Source: Streptomyces sp. NBC_00344 | GTDB taxonomy: Bacteria; Actinomycetota; Actinomycetes; Streptomycetales; Streptomycetaceae | DNA length: 64,000 nucleotides | Direction: 5' to 3' | NCBI RefSeq assembly: GCF_036088315.1 | Contig: NZ_CP107996.1 | Coordinates: 3,366,501 to 3,430,500 of the forward strand | Part shown: positions 32,281 to 41,250 of the stretch, piece after piece | Numbering within the stretch: the first letter of the stretch is position 1 | Layout: every line of letters begins with the position of its first letter | Translations under genes and position numbers: made by a program | The notes under the pieces: model-generated | Told to the model about the DNA's origin: nothing | Databases searched by the model: none | Seen by the model: the letters and a program-made list of their open reading frames with translations, nothing else

Positions 32281-33915
32281 ATGAGCCAGGACGGCGCGCA
32301 GGGCCGGTACGCGGGAGATTCGGTCGCCGGGGGGCGCTACCAGCTCCGTGACCTGCTCGGTGAGGGCGGTATGGCGTCCGTGTACCTGGCATACGACTCG
32401 GCTCTCGACCGCCAGGTCGCCATCAAGACCCTCCATACGGAGCTGGGCCGCGAGCAGTCCTTCCGCGAACGCTTCCGGCGCGAGGCGCAGGCCGTCGCCA
32501 AGCTCTCGCACACCAACATCGTCTCGGTGTTCGACACCGGCGAGGACACCCTCGGCGAAGCCCTCATGCCGTACATCGTCATGGAGTACGTGGAGGGGCA
32601 ACCCCTCGGATCCGTACTGCAGTCGGACATCACGCAGTACGGCGCGATGCCGGCCGACAAGGCGCTGAAGATCACCGCCGACGTACTGGCCGCGCTGGAG
32701 GCCAGCCACGAAATGGGCCTGGTCCACCGGGACATCAAGCCCGGCAACGTCATGATGACCAAGCGCAACGTCGTCAAGGTCATGGACTTCGGCATCGCCC
32801 GCGCCATGCAGTCCGGCGTCACCTCGATGACACAGACCGGCATGGTGGTCGGCACGCCGCAGTACCTCTCCCCCGAACAGGCACTGGGCCGCGGGGTGGA
32901 CGCGCGGTCGGACCTGTATTCGGTCGGCATCATGCTCTTCCAGCTGCTCACCGGGCGGCTGCCGTTCGACGCGGACTCACCCCTCGCGATCGCCTACGCG
33001 CATGTGCAGGAGGAGCCGGTCGCTCCTTCCTCGATCAACCGCTCGATCCCCCCGGCGGTCGACGCGCTGGTCGCCCGCGCCCTGAAGAAGAACCCGAACG
33101 AGCGGTTCCCGACCGCGGACGCGATGCGCGACGAGTGCCTGCGGGTGATGTCGTCGGGACAGACCGGCGCCGCCCCGATGGTCGTCGGGGGCGCGCCGGC
33201 GAGCAGCGGCTCGGGCGTCGGTTCCGCGGTCTTCCCGCCGGTGGACTCCTCGCTGCCGCAGAGCGGCCAGGTCCAGACGCCGTACCAGCCGGGCCCCTAC
33301 GGCGCGCCGGCACCTGCCCCCGCGCCTTCGTACGGTTACCCGCAGCAGGGCGGCTACCAGACACCCGCGCCCACCCCGCAGCCGTATGCGGCGCAGCAGC
33401 AGTACGGCGTGCACACACCGCCGCCGTACACCGTCCCGCAGTCCCCGACGCCCGCGCAGGGCGGATCCGGCGGTGGCGAGCGGAACACCCCCGTGATCGT
33501 GGGCGCGATCGTGGTGGCACTGCTGGCGGTCGGCGGTGTGATCGCGGCCCTGCAGATGGGCGGCAAGGGCGACGACGAGGCCGGCGGGACCACGGGCGGC
33601 ACGTCCAGCTCGTCGGCGAAGCCGGGCCACAAGGGGCCCGAGCGGAACCGGACGATGGAAACGACGGAATGCTCGGGCGCCCAGCCCGGAACGACCGATC
33701 CGGACAAGATCCAGGTGCCCGACTTCGTCATCAAGGACATCCTGTCGGCGAAGGCCTGCGCCAGGGCAGCGAATTGGCACGTCACCATTCGCGAGGAGCC
33801 AAGCGGCCAGTGGGGTCAGGACATCGTCCTCGATCAGTACCCCTTGAAGGGCACGAACGTCGACCCCAAGAACCTCACCATCACCCTGGGGGTCTCGACG
33901 GGGGACGCCCCGTAA
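32281..33915 (+). CDS. Ser/Thr protein kinase with C-terminal PASTA-like domain
   Basis: A 544-residue membrane kinase: GEGGMASVYLAYD, VAIKTL, HRDIKPGNVMM, DFGIARAM and GTPQYLSPEQAL in the kinase domain, a long Pro/Gln/Tyr-rich cytoplasmic linker (about residues 310-400), one membrane helix (VIVGAIVVALLAVGGVIAAL) and one external PASTA-like module (KIQVPDFVIKDILSAKACARAANWHVTI to NLTITLGVSTG). PASTA modules bind peptidoglycan fragments. This kinase has only one, fewer than PknB. The ATG at 32281 has GGGGGAG eight bases upstream, and a terminator follows the gene. Confidence 0.92.
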   Translation: MSQDGAQGRYAGDSVAGGRYQLRDLLGEGGMASVYLAYDSALDRQVAIKTLHTELGREQSFRERFRREAQAVAKLSHTNIVSVFDTGEDTLGEALMPYIVMEYVEGQPLGSVLQSDITQYGAMPADKALKITADVLAALEASHEMGLVHRDIKPGNVMMTKRNVVKVMDFGIARAMQSGVTSMTQTGMVVGTPQYLSPEQALGRGVDARSDLYSVGIMLFQLLTGRLPFDADSPLAIAYAHVQEEPVAPSSINRSIPPAVDALVARALKKNPNERFPTADAMRDECLRVMSSGQTGAAPMVVGGAPASSGSGVGSAVFPPVDSSLPQSGQVQTPYQPGPYGAPAPAPAPSYGYPQQGGYQTPAPTPQPYAAQQQYGVHTPPPYTVPQSPTPAQGGSGGGERNTPVIVGAIVVALLAVGGVIAALQMGGKGDDEAGGTTGGTSSSSAKPGHKGPERNRTMETTECSGAQPGTTDPDKIQVPDFVIKDILSAKACARAANWHVTIREEPSGQWGQDIVLDQYPLKGTNVDPKNLTITLGVSTGDAP

Positions 33916-33935
33916 CAGCAGTCGGCGCCCGGGGT

Positions 33936-33970
33936 CCGGCAGGCGGTTCACACCGCTCGCCGGGCTTTTT
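33936..33970 (+). terminator. Rho-independent terminator after PASTA kinase
   Basis: Arms starting CCGGC and ending GCCGG, with one mismatch and a TCAC loop, are followed by CTTTTT. It starts 20 bases after the kinase stop. Confidence 0.8.
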
Positions 33971-34065
33971 GCCATGCCTGAGATGCCGGATATGCCTGGG
34001 AATGTGACGCTTGGTCTGTTGTCACTTCCGCTTCTTCCGGGATCCCGGGAAGAGAGGGGCACTCC

Positions 34066-34818
34066 GTGATCGAGCTGGTGGTGCTTGCGGTGCTGATGTC
34101 CCCGGCAGCGGTGGTCAACACCGATACACCGCCACCACTGGCCGCCAGCGCGCAGCCTTCGAGCGCGGCCTCCAGCACCAGCGGAACCGGGGACCAGTCG
34201 GACCCGACGGACCAGGGCGATCCATTGGACCAGGGGGGCCAAGCGCATCAGGGCGGCCCGACGGAGCAGGCGGATCCGGCAGCCACCGACCCGGCCCCGG
34301 AACCCGGCGACATCACAGCGGACATCGCCGGCCACGACGGCACAGCGCCGGACGCCCCGGGCCGCCACGGCCACCATCACGGCCACGGCCACGGCCCCGG
34401 CGCGATCCCCAGCCCTGTGCCGAGCACCTCGCTGGCCGGCGGCGTAGCGGGCCAGGGGCGGGTCAGGCCGGGCCGGACCGTGAAACCCGCACCCTCCGCG
34501 TCGCACGCCGGGAGCCCAGCCCCGACCGCCAGCAGCACAGCCACCGGCCGGAAGCACTCACCCCCCGCGTCGGAACCGGCCGCACCGCCGGCCGAGCAGC
34601 AGCCTCCGGCGCCCGCGCTCGTGCGGACCTGGACCCCGCAGCCCGCGGCGAGTCCGGTGCGCACGACGGGCACCGAGGCAGCCGGACGCAAGCCGGGAAC
34701 GCAGGCCCTCCCGCAGTCCGATCCGCTTCCGGTGCGGGTCGGGGCGCTCGGGTTCGGACTCACCCTGGTCGGAGCGGGTCTGGGGTTCCTGGCCCTGAGA
34801 CTGCGGCGCTCACCGTGA
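34066..34818 (+). CDS. Hypothetical Pro/Ala/Thr-rich membrane-anchored surface protein
   Basis: A 250-residue protein of no known family. It begins with a short hydrophobic segment (VIELVVLAVLMSPAAVV) resembling a signal sequence, then a long disordered region rich in Pro, Ala, Ser, Thr and Asp/Gln with a His/Gly cluster (GRHGHHHGHGHGPG). It ends with a membrane helix and a basic tail (LGFGLTLVGAGLGFLALRLRRSP), like wall- or membrane-anchored proteins. There is no LPxTG motif. The GTG start has GAGAGG upstream. It lies just ahead of the PadR gene on the same strand. Confidence 0.65.
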   Translation: MIELVVLAVLMSPAAVVNTDTPPPLAASAQPSSAASSTSGTGDQSDPTDQGDPLDQGGQAHQGGPTEQADPAATDPAPEPGDITADIAGHDGTAPDAPGRHGHHHGHGHGPGAIPSPVPSTSLAGGVAGQGRVRPGRTVKPAPSASHAGSPAPTASSTATGRKHSPPASEPAAPPAEQQPPAPALVRTWTPQPAASPVRTTGTEAAGRKPGTQALPQSDPLPVRVGALGFGLTLVGAGLGFLALRLRRSP

Positions 34819-34832
34819 CTTGCACCTGAGAG

Positions 34833-34858
34833 CATACTCGGTATACATACTGAGTATG
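34833..34858. promoter_or_regulatory. PadR-type operator overlapping the padR start codon
   Basis: A 26-bp inverted repeat (CATACTC...GAGTATG, 22 of 26 symmetric positions, with inner GTAT/ATAC) ends exactly on the ATG of the PadR gene. No ribosome site fits before that ATG, so the mRNA may be leaderless and the site would cover the promoter. Confidence 0.7.
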
Positions 34859-35449
34859 TCGATCCGTCACGGGCTTCTGGCCCTCCTTGAGCAGGGCCCG
34901 CGCTACGGCTCTCAGCTCCGCACCGAATTCGAATCGCGCACCGGCGCCACCTGGCCGCTCAACGTCGGCCAGGTCTATACGACGCTCAGCCGGCTGGAGC
35001 GCGACGGCATGGTCGTCCAGGACGGCGAGGACGATGCGGGCCACGCGCTGTACGTCATCACCGACGAAGGGCGCGGCGAGCTCAGGAACTGGTACGGGGC
35101 GCCGGTCGACCGCACCAGCCCGGCCCGGGACGAACTGGCCATCAAGCTCGCGATGGCGGTCGGCGCCCCGGGCGTCGACATCCGGGCGGTGATTCAGGCG
35201 CAGCGCCATCACACGGTGAAGGCGATGCAGGACTACACGCGCCTCAAGGCGCAGGCCTTGACGGCCGCTCCCGCCAACCGCGACGAGGTGGCCTGGCTGC
35301 TGGTCCTGGAACAGCTGATCTTCCAGGCCGAAGCGGAGGCCCGCTGGCTGGACCACTGCGAGTCCCGTCTGGTCCGCCTGGCGGAAGCGGCCCTCACGGA
35401 GCCCGCGCCGGCCCCGGCCCGGTCGTCCCGTCCCAAGCTCCGCCACTGA
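34856..35449 (+). CDS. PadR-family transcriptional repressor
   Basis: A 197-residue PadR-type regulator with an N-terminal winged helix (MSIRHGLLALLEQGPRYGSQLRTEFESRTGATWPLNVGQVYTTLSRLERDGMV) and a C-terminal helical dimerisation region. It is followed by an ABC transporter pair, the classic arrangement in which PadR represses a drug-responsive efflux system. The ATG coincides with the end of a 26-bp inverted repeat, which indicates autoregulation. Confidence 0.9.
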   Translation: MSIRHGLLALLEQGPRYGSQLRTEFESRTGATWPLNVGQVYTTLSRLERDGMVVQDGEDDAGHALYVITDEGRGELRNWYGAPVDRTSPARDELAIKLAMAVGAPGVDIRAVIQAQRHHTVKAMQDYTRLKAQALTAAPANRDEVAWLLVLEQLIFQAEAEARWLDHCESRLVRLAEAALTEPAPAPARSSRPKLRH

Positions 35450-35482
35450 CCTTCCCGACATCCGCAACCAGGGGGACCCCAC

Positions 35483-36241
35483 ATGACCACACCCACCGCA
35501 ACACCCCACCCAGCACAACCCGTTCTGGAACTCCGCAACCTCACCCGCACCCACGGCTCGGGTATCGCCGAAGTGCACGCCCTGCGCGGAGTCGACCTCG
35601 CCGTGCGCCCGGGCGAACTGGTCGCCGTGATGGGCCCGTCGGGCTCCGGGAAATCCACCCTGCTCACCCTGGCCGGCGGCCTGGACACCGCCTCGTCCGG
35701 CCAGGTGATCATCGAGGGCCAGGACATCGGCACCCTCACCCGCAAGGCACTCTCCGCCCTGCGCCGCCGGAGCGTCGGCTATGTCTTCCAGGACTACAAC
35801 CTGATCCCGGCCCTCACCGCGGCGGAGAACATCGCGCTGCCCCGCGAACTCGACGGCATATCCGTCCGCAAGGCCCGCCGGGAAGCGAGGGAAGCCCTCG
35901 CCGAGATGCAACTCACCGACGTGGCGGACCGCTTCCCGGACGAGATGTCCGGCGGCCAGCAGCAACGTGTGGCCATCGCCCGCGCCCTCGTGGGCGACCG
36001 CCGTCTCGTCCTGGCCGACGAGCCGACCGGCGCACTGGACTCCGAGACCGGTGAGGCCGTCCTCGCCCTGCTGCGCACCCGTTGCGACGCGGGCGCGGCC
36101 GGCGTCATGGTCACCCATGAACCCCGCTACGCCGCCTGGGCGGACCGGGTGGTCTTCCTCCGGGACGGCTCGGTGGTCGACCAGACCCTGACCACCGCGC
36201 CCGAGTCCCTGCTGGCCTCATCCGCCGAGGGTGCCAAGTGA
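35483..36241 (+). CDS. ABC transporter ATP-binding protein (MacB/LolD type)
   Basis: A 252-residue ATPase with Walker A GPSGSGKST, Q-loop VFQDYNLIPALT, signature MSGGQQQRVAIARAL, Walker B RLVLADEPTGALD and switch His in VTHEP. It pairs with the FtsX-type permease encoded next to it (GTGA overlap). Such systems export antimicrobial peptides or lipoproteins, or transduce stress rather than transport. It is controlled with PadR. Confidence 0.94.
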   Translation: MTTPTATPHPAQPVLELRNLTRTHGSGIAEVHALRGVDLAVRPGELVAVMGPSGSGKSTLLTLAGGLDTASSGQVIIEGQDIGTLTRKALSALRRRSVGYVFQDYNLIPALTAAENIALPRELDGISVRKARREAREALAEMQLTDVADRFPDEMSGGQQQRVAIARALVGDRRLVLADEPTGALDSETGEAVLALLRTRCDAGAAGVMVTHEPRYAAWADRVVFLRDGSVVDQTLTTAPESLLASSAEGAK

Positions 36242-39099
36242 GCGTCATGACCGGCTGGCGCGCAGCCATCCGCATAGCCCGCAGGGACGCCCTTCGCGCC
36301 AAGGGCCGCAGCGCCCTGGTCGTCGCGATGATCGCCCTGCCGGTCCTCGGCGTCACCGCCGCGGACATCACCTATCACAGCGCGGCCCCGACGCAGGGCG
36401 AGAAGCTGACTTCCGAGATGGGCGCGGCCGACGCACTCTTCCGCGATCCCGACATGGGCGGCGGCCCCATCGAACAGATGCCGGAAGGCGATTCGTACGG
36501 CCCGGTCGGCGACGGCTCCACCGGCAGCCGGCACCCCACCGCAGTGAATGTGGCGGCCGCGCTGCCCCCGGGCGCGCACGGCATCACCCGGCAGGACGTG
36601 ATGTCCACCGTGACGACCGCATACGGCGTCAAGACGGTCGAGGTCACCGAGCTGAACACCGCCGACCCGATGGTGCGCGGCATGGCCGACCTGGTGCGTG
36701 GCAGCTACCCGAAGACCGACAGCGACATGATCGTCAATCAGGCCTTCCTGGACTCCACCGGGCTTCACGTCGGTTCGCACACCACGGTCCGCGGCTTCGG
36801 CAAGACCTTCACGATCACCGGCGCCGTCGAGCGCCCGTCCGATCTGAAGGGCTTCCACCTGTACGTCAACCCGGGTGCCCTGATCGCGCCGTGGAAGCGG
36901 GCCGCCGCTGCGGACAGCAGGATGATCCCACCGCGGCCGCAAAGCGCCGACTGGCTCGTCAAGGCCGCCGGCGCACCGGGCGTGAGCTGGAAGAACGTTC
37001 TCGAAGCCAACAAGAAGGGCGTCGTGGTGGAATCCCGCCAGGTCGTCCTGGACCCGCCGCCACGTTCCGAGGTCCCGATGGCCGCGGAGACCAGCAGCGG
37101 CTCGTCCCACGCCTCCCTGGAGGTCACCGCTGCGCTCGCCACCGTCGTCGTGATGGCGATGCTGGAGATCGTGCTGCTCGCAGGTCCGGCCTTCGCGGTC
37201 GGCGCGCGCCGCTCACGCCGCCAGCTCGGGCTGCTCGGCACCTGCGGCGGGGACCGCAGCCACGTCCGCGCAGTGGTTCTCGCGGGCGGTGTGGTGCTGG
37301 GTGGCGCGGGCGCCGTGATCGGGACGGTCGCCGGCCTCGGTCTCACCGCGGCGCTGCGCCCGCTGATCGAGGGCTGGGCCGGTCACCGCTTCGGCTCCCT
37401 CGCCCTGCACCCGCTGGAACTGCTCGGCATCGCCCTGATCGGCCTGGTCACCGGCCTGCTCGCAGCATTCGCACCCGCCGTCGTGGCGGCCAGGCAGTCG
37501 GTGCTGGAATCCCTCACCGGGCGGCGCGGGGTGCGACGGTCCTCGCGCGTCATGCCGGTCCTCGGCGTGATCGCCCTGGTGCTGGGCGTCGCGCTCGCCC
37601 TCATGGGCGGTCTGACCGGCCACACCACGGGGGTCGTCGCCGGCTCGGTCATCGCCGAACTCGGTGTTCTGCTCTGCATCCCGGTGATCGTCGGCTTCCT
37701 CGGGCGGCTGGGCCGCTTCTTCCCCCTTTCGCCGCGCCTCGCCCTGCGTGACGCGGCCCGCAACCGGGGCCGCACCGCGCCCGCGGTCGCCGCGGTGATG
37801 GCGGCGGTCGCCGGCACGGTGGCCATCGCGACCTACACGGCGAGCTCCGACGCGGAGCAGCGGTACAACAACGAACGGTCGATGCCGTCGGGCGTCGTCG
37901 CGCTTGTCGCCGACACCTACGACGAACATGCCAACCCGGCGAAGGCCCTGGCGGCAGCGGGTGGCATCGCCGAACACGACCTGTCGACCAGCGGCTCGCA
38001 CGCCGGCATCAGCCGGGTGTGGGCGGGCAGCGACTGCGACCGGTTCCCCGACGCGGGCCCCGATGACTGCGGCACCCTCACCATGTCCAAGCCCAAAGCC
38101 AACATCTGCCCGCTGCAGGCCAAGGGCGGCAAGGAACTCGCGGCCAGAATCTCCGCCGACGAGCACAAGAAGCTGATGAACTCCCCGCGGTGCAAGGACA
38201 CCGCCGGAACCATGAGCAGCTTCGGCAACGCGGACAACATCGTCATCGGAGATGCCGCACTGCTGCGCACCTACGTCGGCCTCAAGGACCCGGCCGCGGC
38301 GAAGGCACTGGCCGCCGGCACTCCGGTACTGCTCAACAACGCATACGCCGACCCGGACGGCAGGGTCACCGTCAAGGCCGTGCAGCGGTACGTCGAACAG
38401 GACAGGAAGAACCGGAAGCTGCACCCGGGCGAGCCGGCGGAGACCGTCACCCGGCTCGCGGTCTACAGAGCCGCCGACCGTTTCGCGGCGACTCCCGGCA
38501 TCCGCATGATCATGCCGCAGTCCACCGCGGACCGGCTGGGTCTGCACACCGGCCCGGTCGCCACGGTCTACTCGGTGAGGCATGCGCCGACCGACGCCGA
38601 GGAACAGCACTTCAACGACGGGATATCGCAGGCGGGCAACGGAGCCTATCTCTCGTACGACAGGCCGTCGGGAAATGACTCCGACACCACCATGCTGACC
38701 CTCGCCCTCTTCGCGGGCGTGGTGACTCTGGGCGCGGCCGCCATCACCACAGGTCTCGCCAAGGCCGACGCCGAGGCCGATCTGACCACCCTCAGCGCGA
38801 TCGGCGCCCCGCCAGGAGTGCGGCGGATGCTCAGCGGTTTCCAGTGCGCGGTGGTCGCCGGAACAGGTGTACTGCTGGGGACCGCGGCCGGAGTGGTGCC
38901 CGCGGTCGCCGTCAGGCTGACCGATCTGCAGACTGCGCTGGCGGACATGCGGGATGACCCGCTGCGGTCCGCGTACACCCCGATCGTGCTGCCCTGGGAG
39001 ACCATCGGAATTCTCGCTCTGGCCGTTCCGGTCCTGGCCGGCCTGCTGGCCGGCGCCTTCACACGGTCCCGGCTGGTGCTGGCCCGGCGCGCCGGGTAG
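36238..39099 (+). CDS. FtsX-like ABC transporter permease
   Basis: A 953-residue permease. One N-terminal membrane helix (SALVVAMIALPVLGV) precedes a large external region. Then a core of several helices around residues 295-510 and three C-terminal helices after residue 815 frame a second large external domain (about residues 545-810). This doubled FtsX layout is usual for actinobacterial MacB-like permeases. The second external domain has several cysteines (GSDCDRFPDAGPDDCGTL, NICPL, SPRCKD), probably disulfide-linked. The GTG start overlaps the ATPase stop. Confidence 0.92.
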   Translation: MSVMTGWRAAIRIARRDALRAKGRSALVVAMIALPVLGVTAADITYHSAAPTQGEKLTSEMGAADALFRDPDMGGGPIEQMPEGDSYGPVGDGSTGSRHPTAVNVAAALPPGAHGITRQDVMSTVTTAYGVKTVEVTELNTADPMVRGMADLVRGSYPKTDSDMIVNQAFLDSTGLHVGSHTTVRGFGKTFTITGAVERPSDLKGFHLYVNPGALIAPWKRAAAADSRMIPPRPQSADWLVKAAGAPGVSWKNVLEANKKGVVVESRQVVLDPPPRSEVPMAAETSSGSSHASLEVTAALATVVVMAMLEIVLLAGPAFAVGARRSRRQLGLLGTCGGDRSHVRAVVLAGGVVLGGAGAVIGTVAGLGLTAALRPLIEGWAGHRFGSLALHPLELLGIALIGLVTGLLAAFAPAVVAARQSVLESLTGRRGVRRSSRVMPVLGVIALVLGVALALMGGLTGHTTGVVAGSVIAELGVLLCIPVIVGFLGRLGRFFPLSPRLALRDAARNRGRTAPAVAAVMAAVAGTVAIATYTASSDAEQRYNNERSMPSGVVALVADTYDEHANPAKALAAAGGIAEHDLSTSGSHAGISRVWAGSDCDRFPDAGPDDCGTLTMSKPKANICPLQAKGGKELAARISADEHKKLMNSPRCKDTAGTMSSFGNADNIVIGDAALLRTYVGLKDPAAAKALAAGTPVLLNNAYADPDGRVTVKAVQRYVEQDRKNRKLHPGEPAETVTRLAVYRAADRFAATPGIRMIMPQSTADRLGLHTGPVATVYSVRHAPTDAEEQHFNDGISQAGNGAYLSYDRPSGNDSDTTMLTLALFAGVVTLGAAAITTGLAKADAEADLTTLSAIGAPPGVRRMLSGFQCAVVAGTGVLLGTAAGVVPAVAVRLTDLQTALADMRDDPLRSAYTPIVLPWETIGILALAVPVLAGLLAGAFTRSRLVLARRAG

Positions 39100-39173
39100 G
39101 CCGTCACAGGGTGGATCATCCGCGAACGGGGGCACCACACTCTCGTGGAGTACGTGTGCGAGACAATGGCGGT

Positions 39174-39734
39174 ATGGATATGCCGAGGAGTGAACGGTCG
39201 GAACAGTCGCGGGAGCACCCCCAGGTTCTTGTCGTGGGACAGGACGGGATGGCACTCGGCGGCGGGGCCGGCGGTGACGACGAGTCGCGCGAGGTTCCAG
39301 TGACAGAGATGGTGGAGCAGCCGGCGAAGGTCATGCGCATCGGCAGCATGATCAAGCAGCTTCTGGAGGAGGTCCGCGCTGCGCCTCTCGACGAGGCGAG
39401 CCGGGTACGCCTCAAGGACATTCACGCGTCCTCGGTGAAGGAACTGGAGGATGGACTGGCCCCCGAACTGGTCGAGGAGCTGGAACGCCTCTCGCTCCCC
39501 TTCACCGACGAGGCCATCCCGTCGGAGGCGGAACTGCGCATTGCGCAGGCTCAGTTGGTGGGCTGGCTGGAAGGCCTCTTCCATGGCATCCAGACAGCCC
39601 TCTTCGCCCAGCAGATGGCCGCGAGGGCTCAGTTGGAGAGCATGCGCCGTGCCCTTCCTCCGGGTTCCGGGGGTCAGGACGACGAGGACGAAACCGGAGG
39701 CCACGGGGCGATCCGCTCCGGCCCCTATCTGTAA
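39174..39734 (+). CDS. bpa: Bacterial proteasome activator (Bpa/PafE)
   Basis: A 186-residue helical protein of the Bpa/PafE family. The core segment (KVMRIGSMIKQLLEEVRAAPLDEASRVRLKDIHASSVKELEDGLAPELVEELERLSLPF and AQLVGWLEGLFHGIQTALFAQQMAARAQLE) forms the four-helix bundle that assembles a ring on the 20S proteasome. The last four residues are GPYL, matching the GQYL-type tail that inserts into the proteasome alpha ring and opens the gate. The N-terminal 45 residues are disordered. ATG at 39174 is chosen. ATG at 39180 is possible. Confidence 0.88.
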   Translation: MDMPRSERSEQSREHPQVLVVGQDGMALGGGAGGDDESREVPVTEMVEQPAKVMRIGSMIKQLLEEVRAAPLDEASRVRLKDIHASSVKELEDGLAPELVEELERLSLPFTDEAIPSEAELRIAQAQLVGWLEGLFHGIQTALFAQQMAARAQLESMRRALPPGSGGQDDEDETGGHGAIRSGPYL

Positions 39735-39785
39735 GCGCGCCATCTGTAAGCGTCGCCCCGGAGCATCCGGCGTATCCGGAGCACT

Positions 39786-39823
39786 CGATGCGGGGGCCGG
39801 GCCCGGGCCCGGCCCCCGCATCG
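39786..39823. terminator. 38-bp perfect palindrome, probable terminator
   Basis: The sequence starting CGATGCGGGGGCCGGGCC is its own reverse complement over all 38 bases, so it has no loop. It lies 52 bases after the bpa stop. A strong GC stem without T-tract is compatible with a Streptomyces terminator. Confidence 0.6.
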
Positions 39824-39858
39824 GATGCTGCTGGTTGATTCGGGCCTGTGTGTGACGC

Positions 39859-39897
39859 GTCGGCCTTCAAGACCTGTTGGTGGTCTTGGAGGCCGAC
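39859..39897. terminator. Long hairpin, second terminator candidate
   Basis: GTCGGCCTTCAAGACC pairs with GGTCTTGGAGGCCGAC around a 7-base loop. The one imperfect pair is a G-T wobble on one strand. It may act as a back-up terminator between convergent genes. Confidence 0.6.
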
Positions 39898-40199
39898 GTC
39901 GTGTCAGCGGGTGGATGCCGATGCGACCGGCAGCCGGGGGAGAGCGCCGGACGTCCCTTCGGGAAATGCGCCCATACCCCGCACGAACTCACCGGGCCGG
40001 GCCTCGGACGTTGGATCAGCGCTCGGCGGAGGTCCCGCCCCGGGCCGATGAGGTGCTGTCCACCGAGAACTGCTTCCGGGCCGGAGAGGGTTTCCGTCGA
40101 GACGACGCCCTGGGCCGAGGCGACGCTCTCCACCGAGGTGCCCGCTTCTCGCCTGGACTGGCCTCCGGCCCGGGTCGGTGCCCCGGCTGCCGGGGGAGG

Positions 40200-40227
40200 C
40201 CGGCCGCGGGGGGGGGGGGGCGGCCGG
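40200..40227. repeat. 13-G homopolymer flanked by inverted arms
   Basis: CCGGCCGC and GCGGCCGG flank a run of 13 Gs at 40208-40220, 24 bases beyond the stop of the quinone oxidoreductase gene. The run is prone to slippage and also to sequencing error. Confidence 0.75.
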
Positions 40228-40250
40228 AGGCAGTCTTCCCTCCGGCGGAA

Positions 40251-41240
40251 TCAGCCCGCCGAAGCCCCCCGCAGCAAGATCTTGCCCACATGCGTGCCGC
40301 TGTCCAGCGCCCGATGCGCATCCGCTGCCTCCGAGAGCGGGAACTGCTGATCCACCACAGCGCGTACCCGCCCTGCGGCGATCAGCGGCCAGACATGCTC
40401 GCGTACCGCAGCGACGATCGCCGCCTTCTCACCGAGCGGCCGGGCCCGCAAGGACGTGGCCGTCACCGCGGCCCGCTTACCGAGCAGCGTCGCGAGATTC
40501 AGCTCGCCCTTCACCCCGCCCTGCATGCCGATCACCGCGAGGCGCCCATTGACCGCCAGCGACTTCACATTCCGGTCCAGGTACTTGGCGCCGACGATGT
40601 CGAGGATGACATCCGCCCCGGTTCCATCCGTCGCCTTGTGGATTTCCTCGGCGAAGTCCTGCTCGCGGTAGTCGATCAGAATGTCGGCGCCCAGCTCGGC
40701 ACAGCGGGCCAACTTCCCCGCACTGCCCGCAGTGACGGCGACCCGTGCCCCCACCGCCTTACCCAGCTGAATCGCCATCGTGCCGATCCCGCTCGCTCCA
40801 CCGTGCACCAACAGCGTCTCGCCAGGCCGCAGATGGGCCACCATGAAGACGTTCGACCAGACCGTGCACGCCACTTCGGGCAGCCCGGCCGCCGTGACGA
40901 GGTCGACCCCGTCCGGCACCGGCAGCAGTTGCCCGGCCGGTACGGCGACCTTCTCCGCGTATCCGCCGCCCGTCAGCAGCGCGCACACTTCGTCGCCGAC
41001 AGCCCATCCCGAGACTCCGGGGCCCAGCTCTGTGATGCGTCCTGAGCATTCAAGCCCGGGATAGCGCGACGCACCGGGCGGTGGATCGTAAAAGCCCTGC
41101 CGTTGCAGTACATCGGCACGGTTGACGGCGGCCGCCACGACCTCGACAAGGACTTCGCCCTCGCCGGGTACGGGATCAGGCACCTCGGCCCAGACAAGCG
41201 CCTCGGGACCGCCAGGTTCGGTGATCGTGATCGCATGCAT
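40251..41240 (-). CDS. NAD(P)H:quinone oxidoreductase (zinc-less MDR family)
   Basis: A 329-residue medium-chain reductase of the quinone oxidoreductase/PIG3 type: VVAAAVNRADVLQRQGFYDPPPG, GLECSGRI, and the NADPH-binding HGGASGIGTMAIQLGKAVGARV. It probably reduces quinones or enones with NADPH. The Met at 41240 begins the conserved region. The frame stays open for seven more codons into the upstream channel gene. It lies 10 bases after the K+ channel stop on the same strand. Confidence 0.9.
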   Translation of the reverse strand: MHAITITEPGGPEALVWAEVPDPVPGEGEVLVEVVAAAVNRADVLQRQGFYDPPPGASRYPGLECSGRITELGPGVSGWAVGDEVCALLTGGGYAEKVAVPAGQLLPVPDGVDLVTAAGLPEVACTVWSNVFMVAHLRPGETLLVHGGASGIGTMAIQLGKAVGARVAVTAGSAGKLARCAELGADILIDYREQDFAEEIHKATDGTGADVILDIVGAKYLDRNVKSLAVNGRLAVIGMQGGVKGELNLATLLGKRAAVTATSLRARPLGEKAAIVAAVREHVWPLIAAGRVRAVVDQQFPLSEAADAHRALDSGTHVGKILLRGASAG

Positions 41241-41250
41241 GAGCGCGAGG

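Larger units (their letters stand above)
39735..40250. other. 516-bp intergenic region with strong palindromes
   Basis: Convergent genes flank this region. It holds a 38-bp perfect palindrome (39786-39823), a 16-bp-stem hairpin (39859-39897) and a 13-G run between 8-bp inverted arms (40200-40227). The rest is GC-rich without a convincing gene. Confidence 0.7.
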
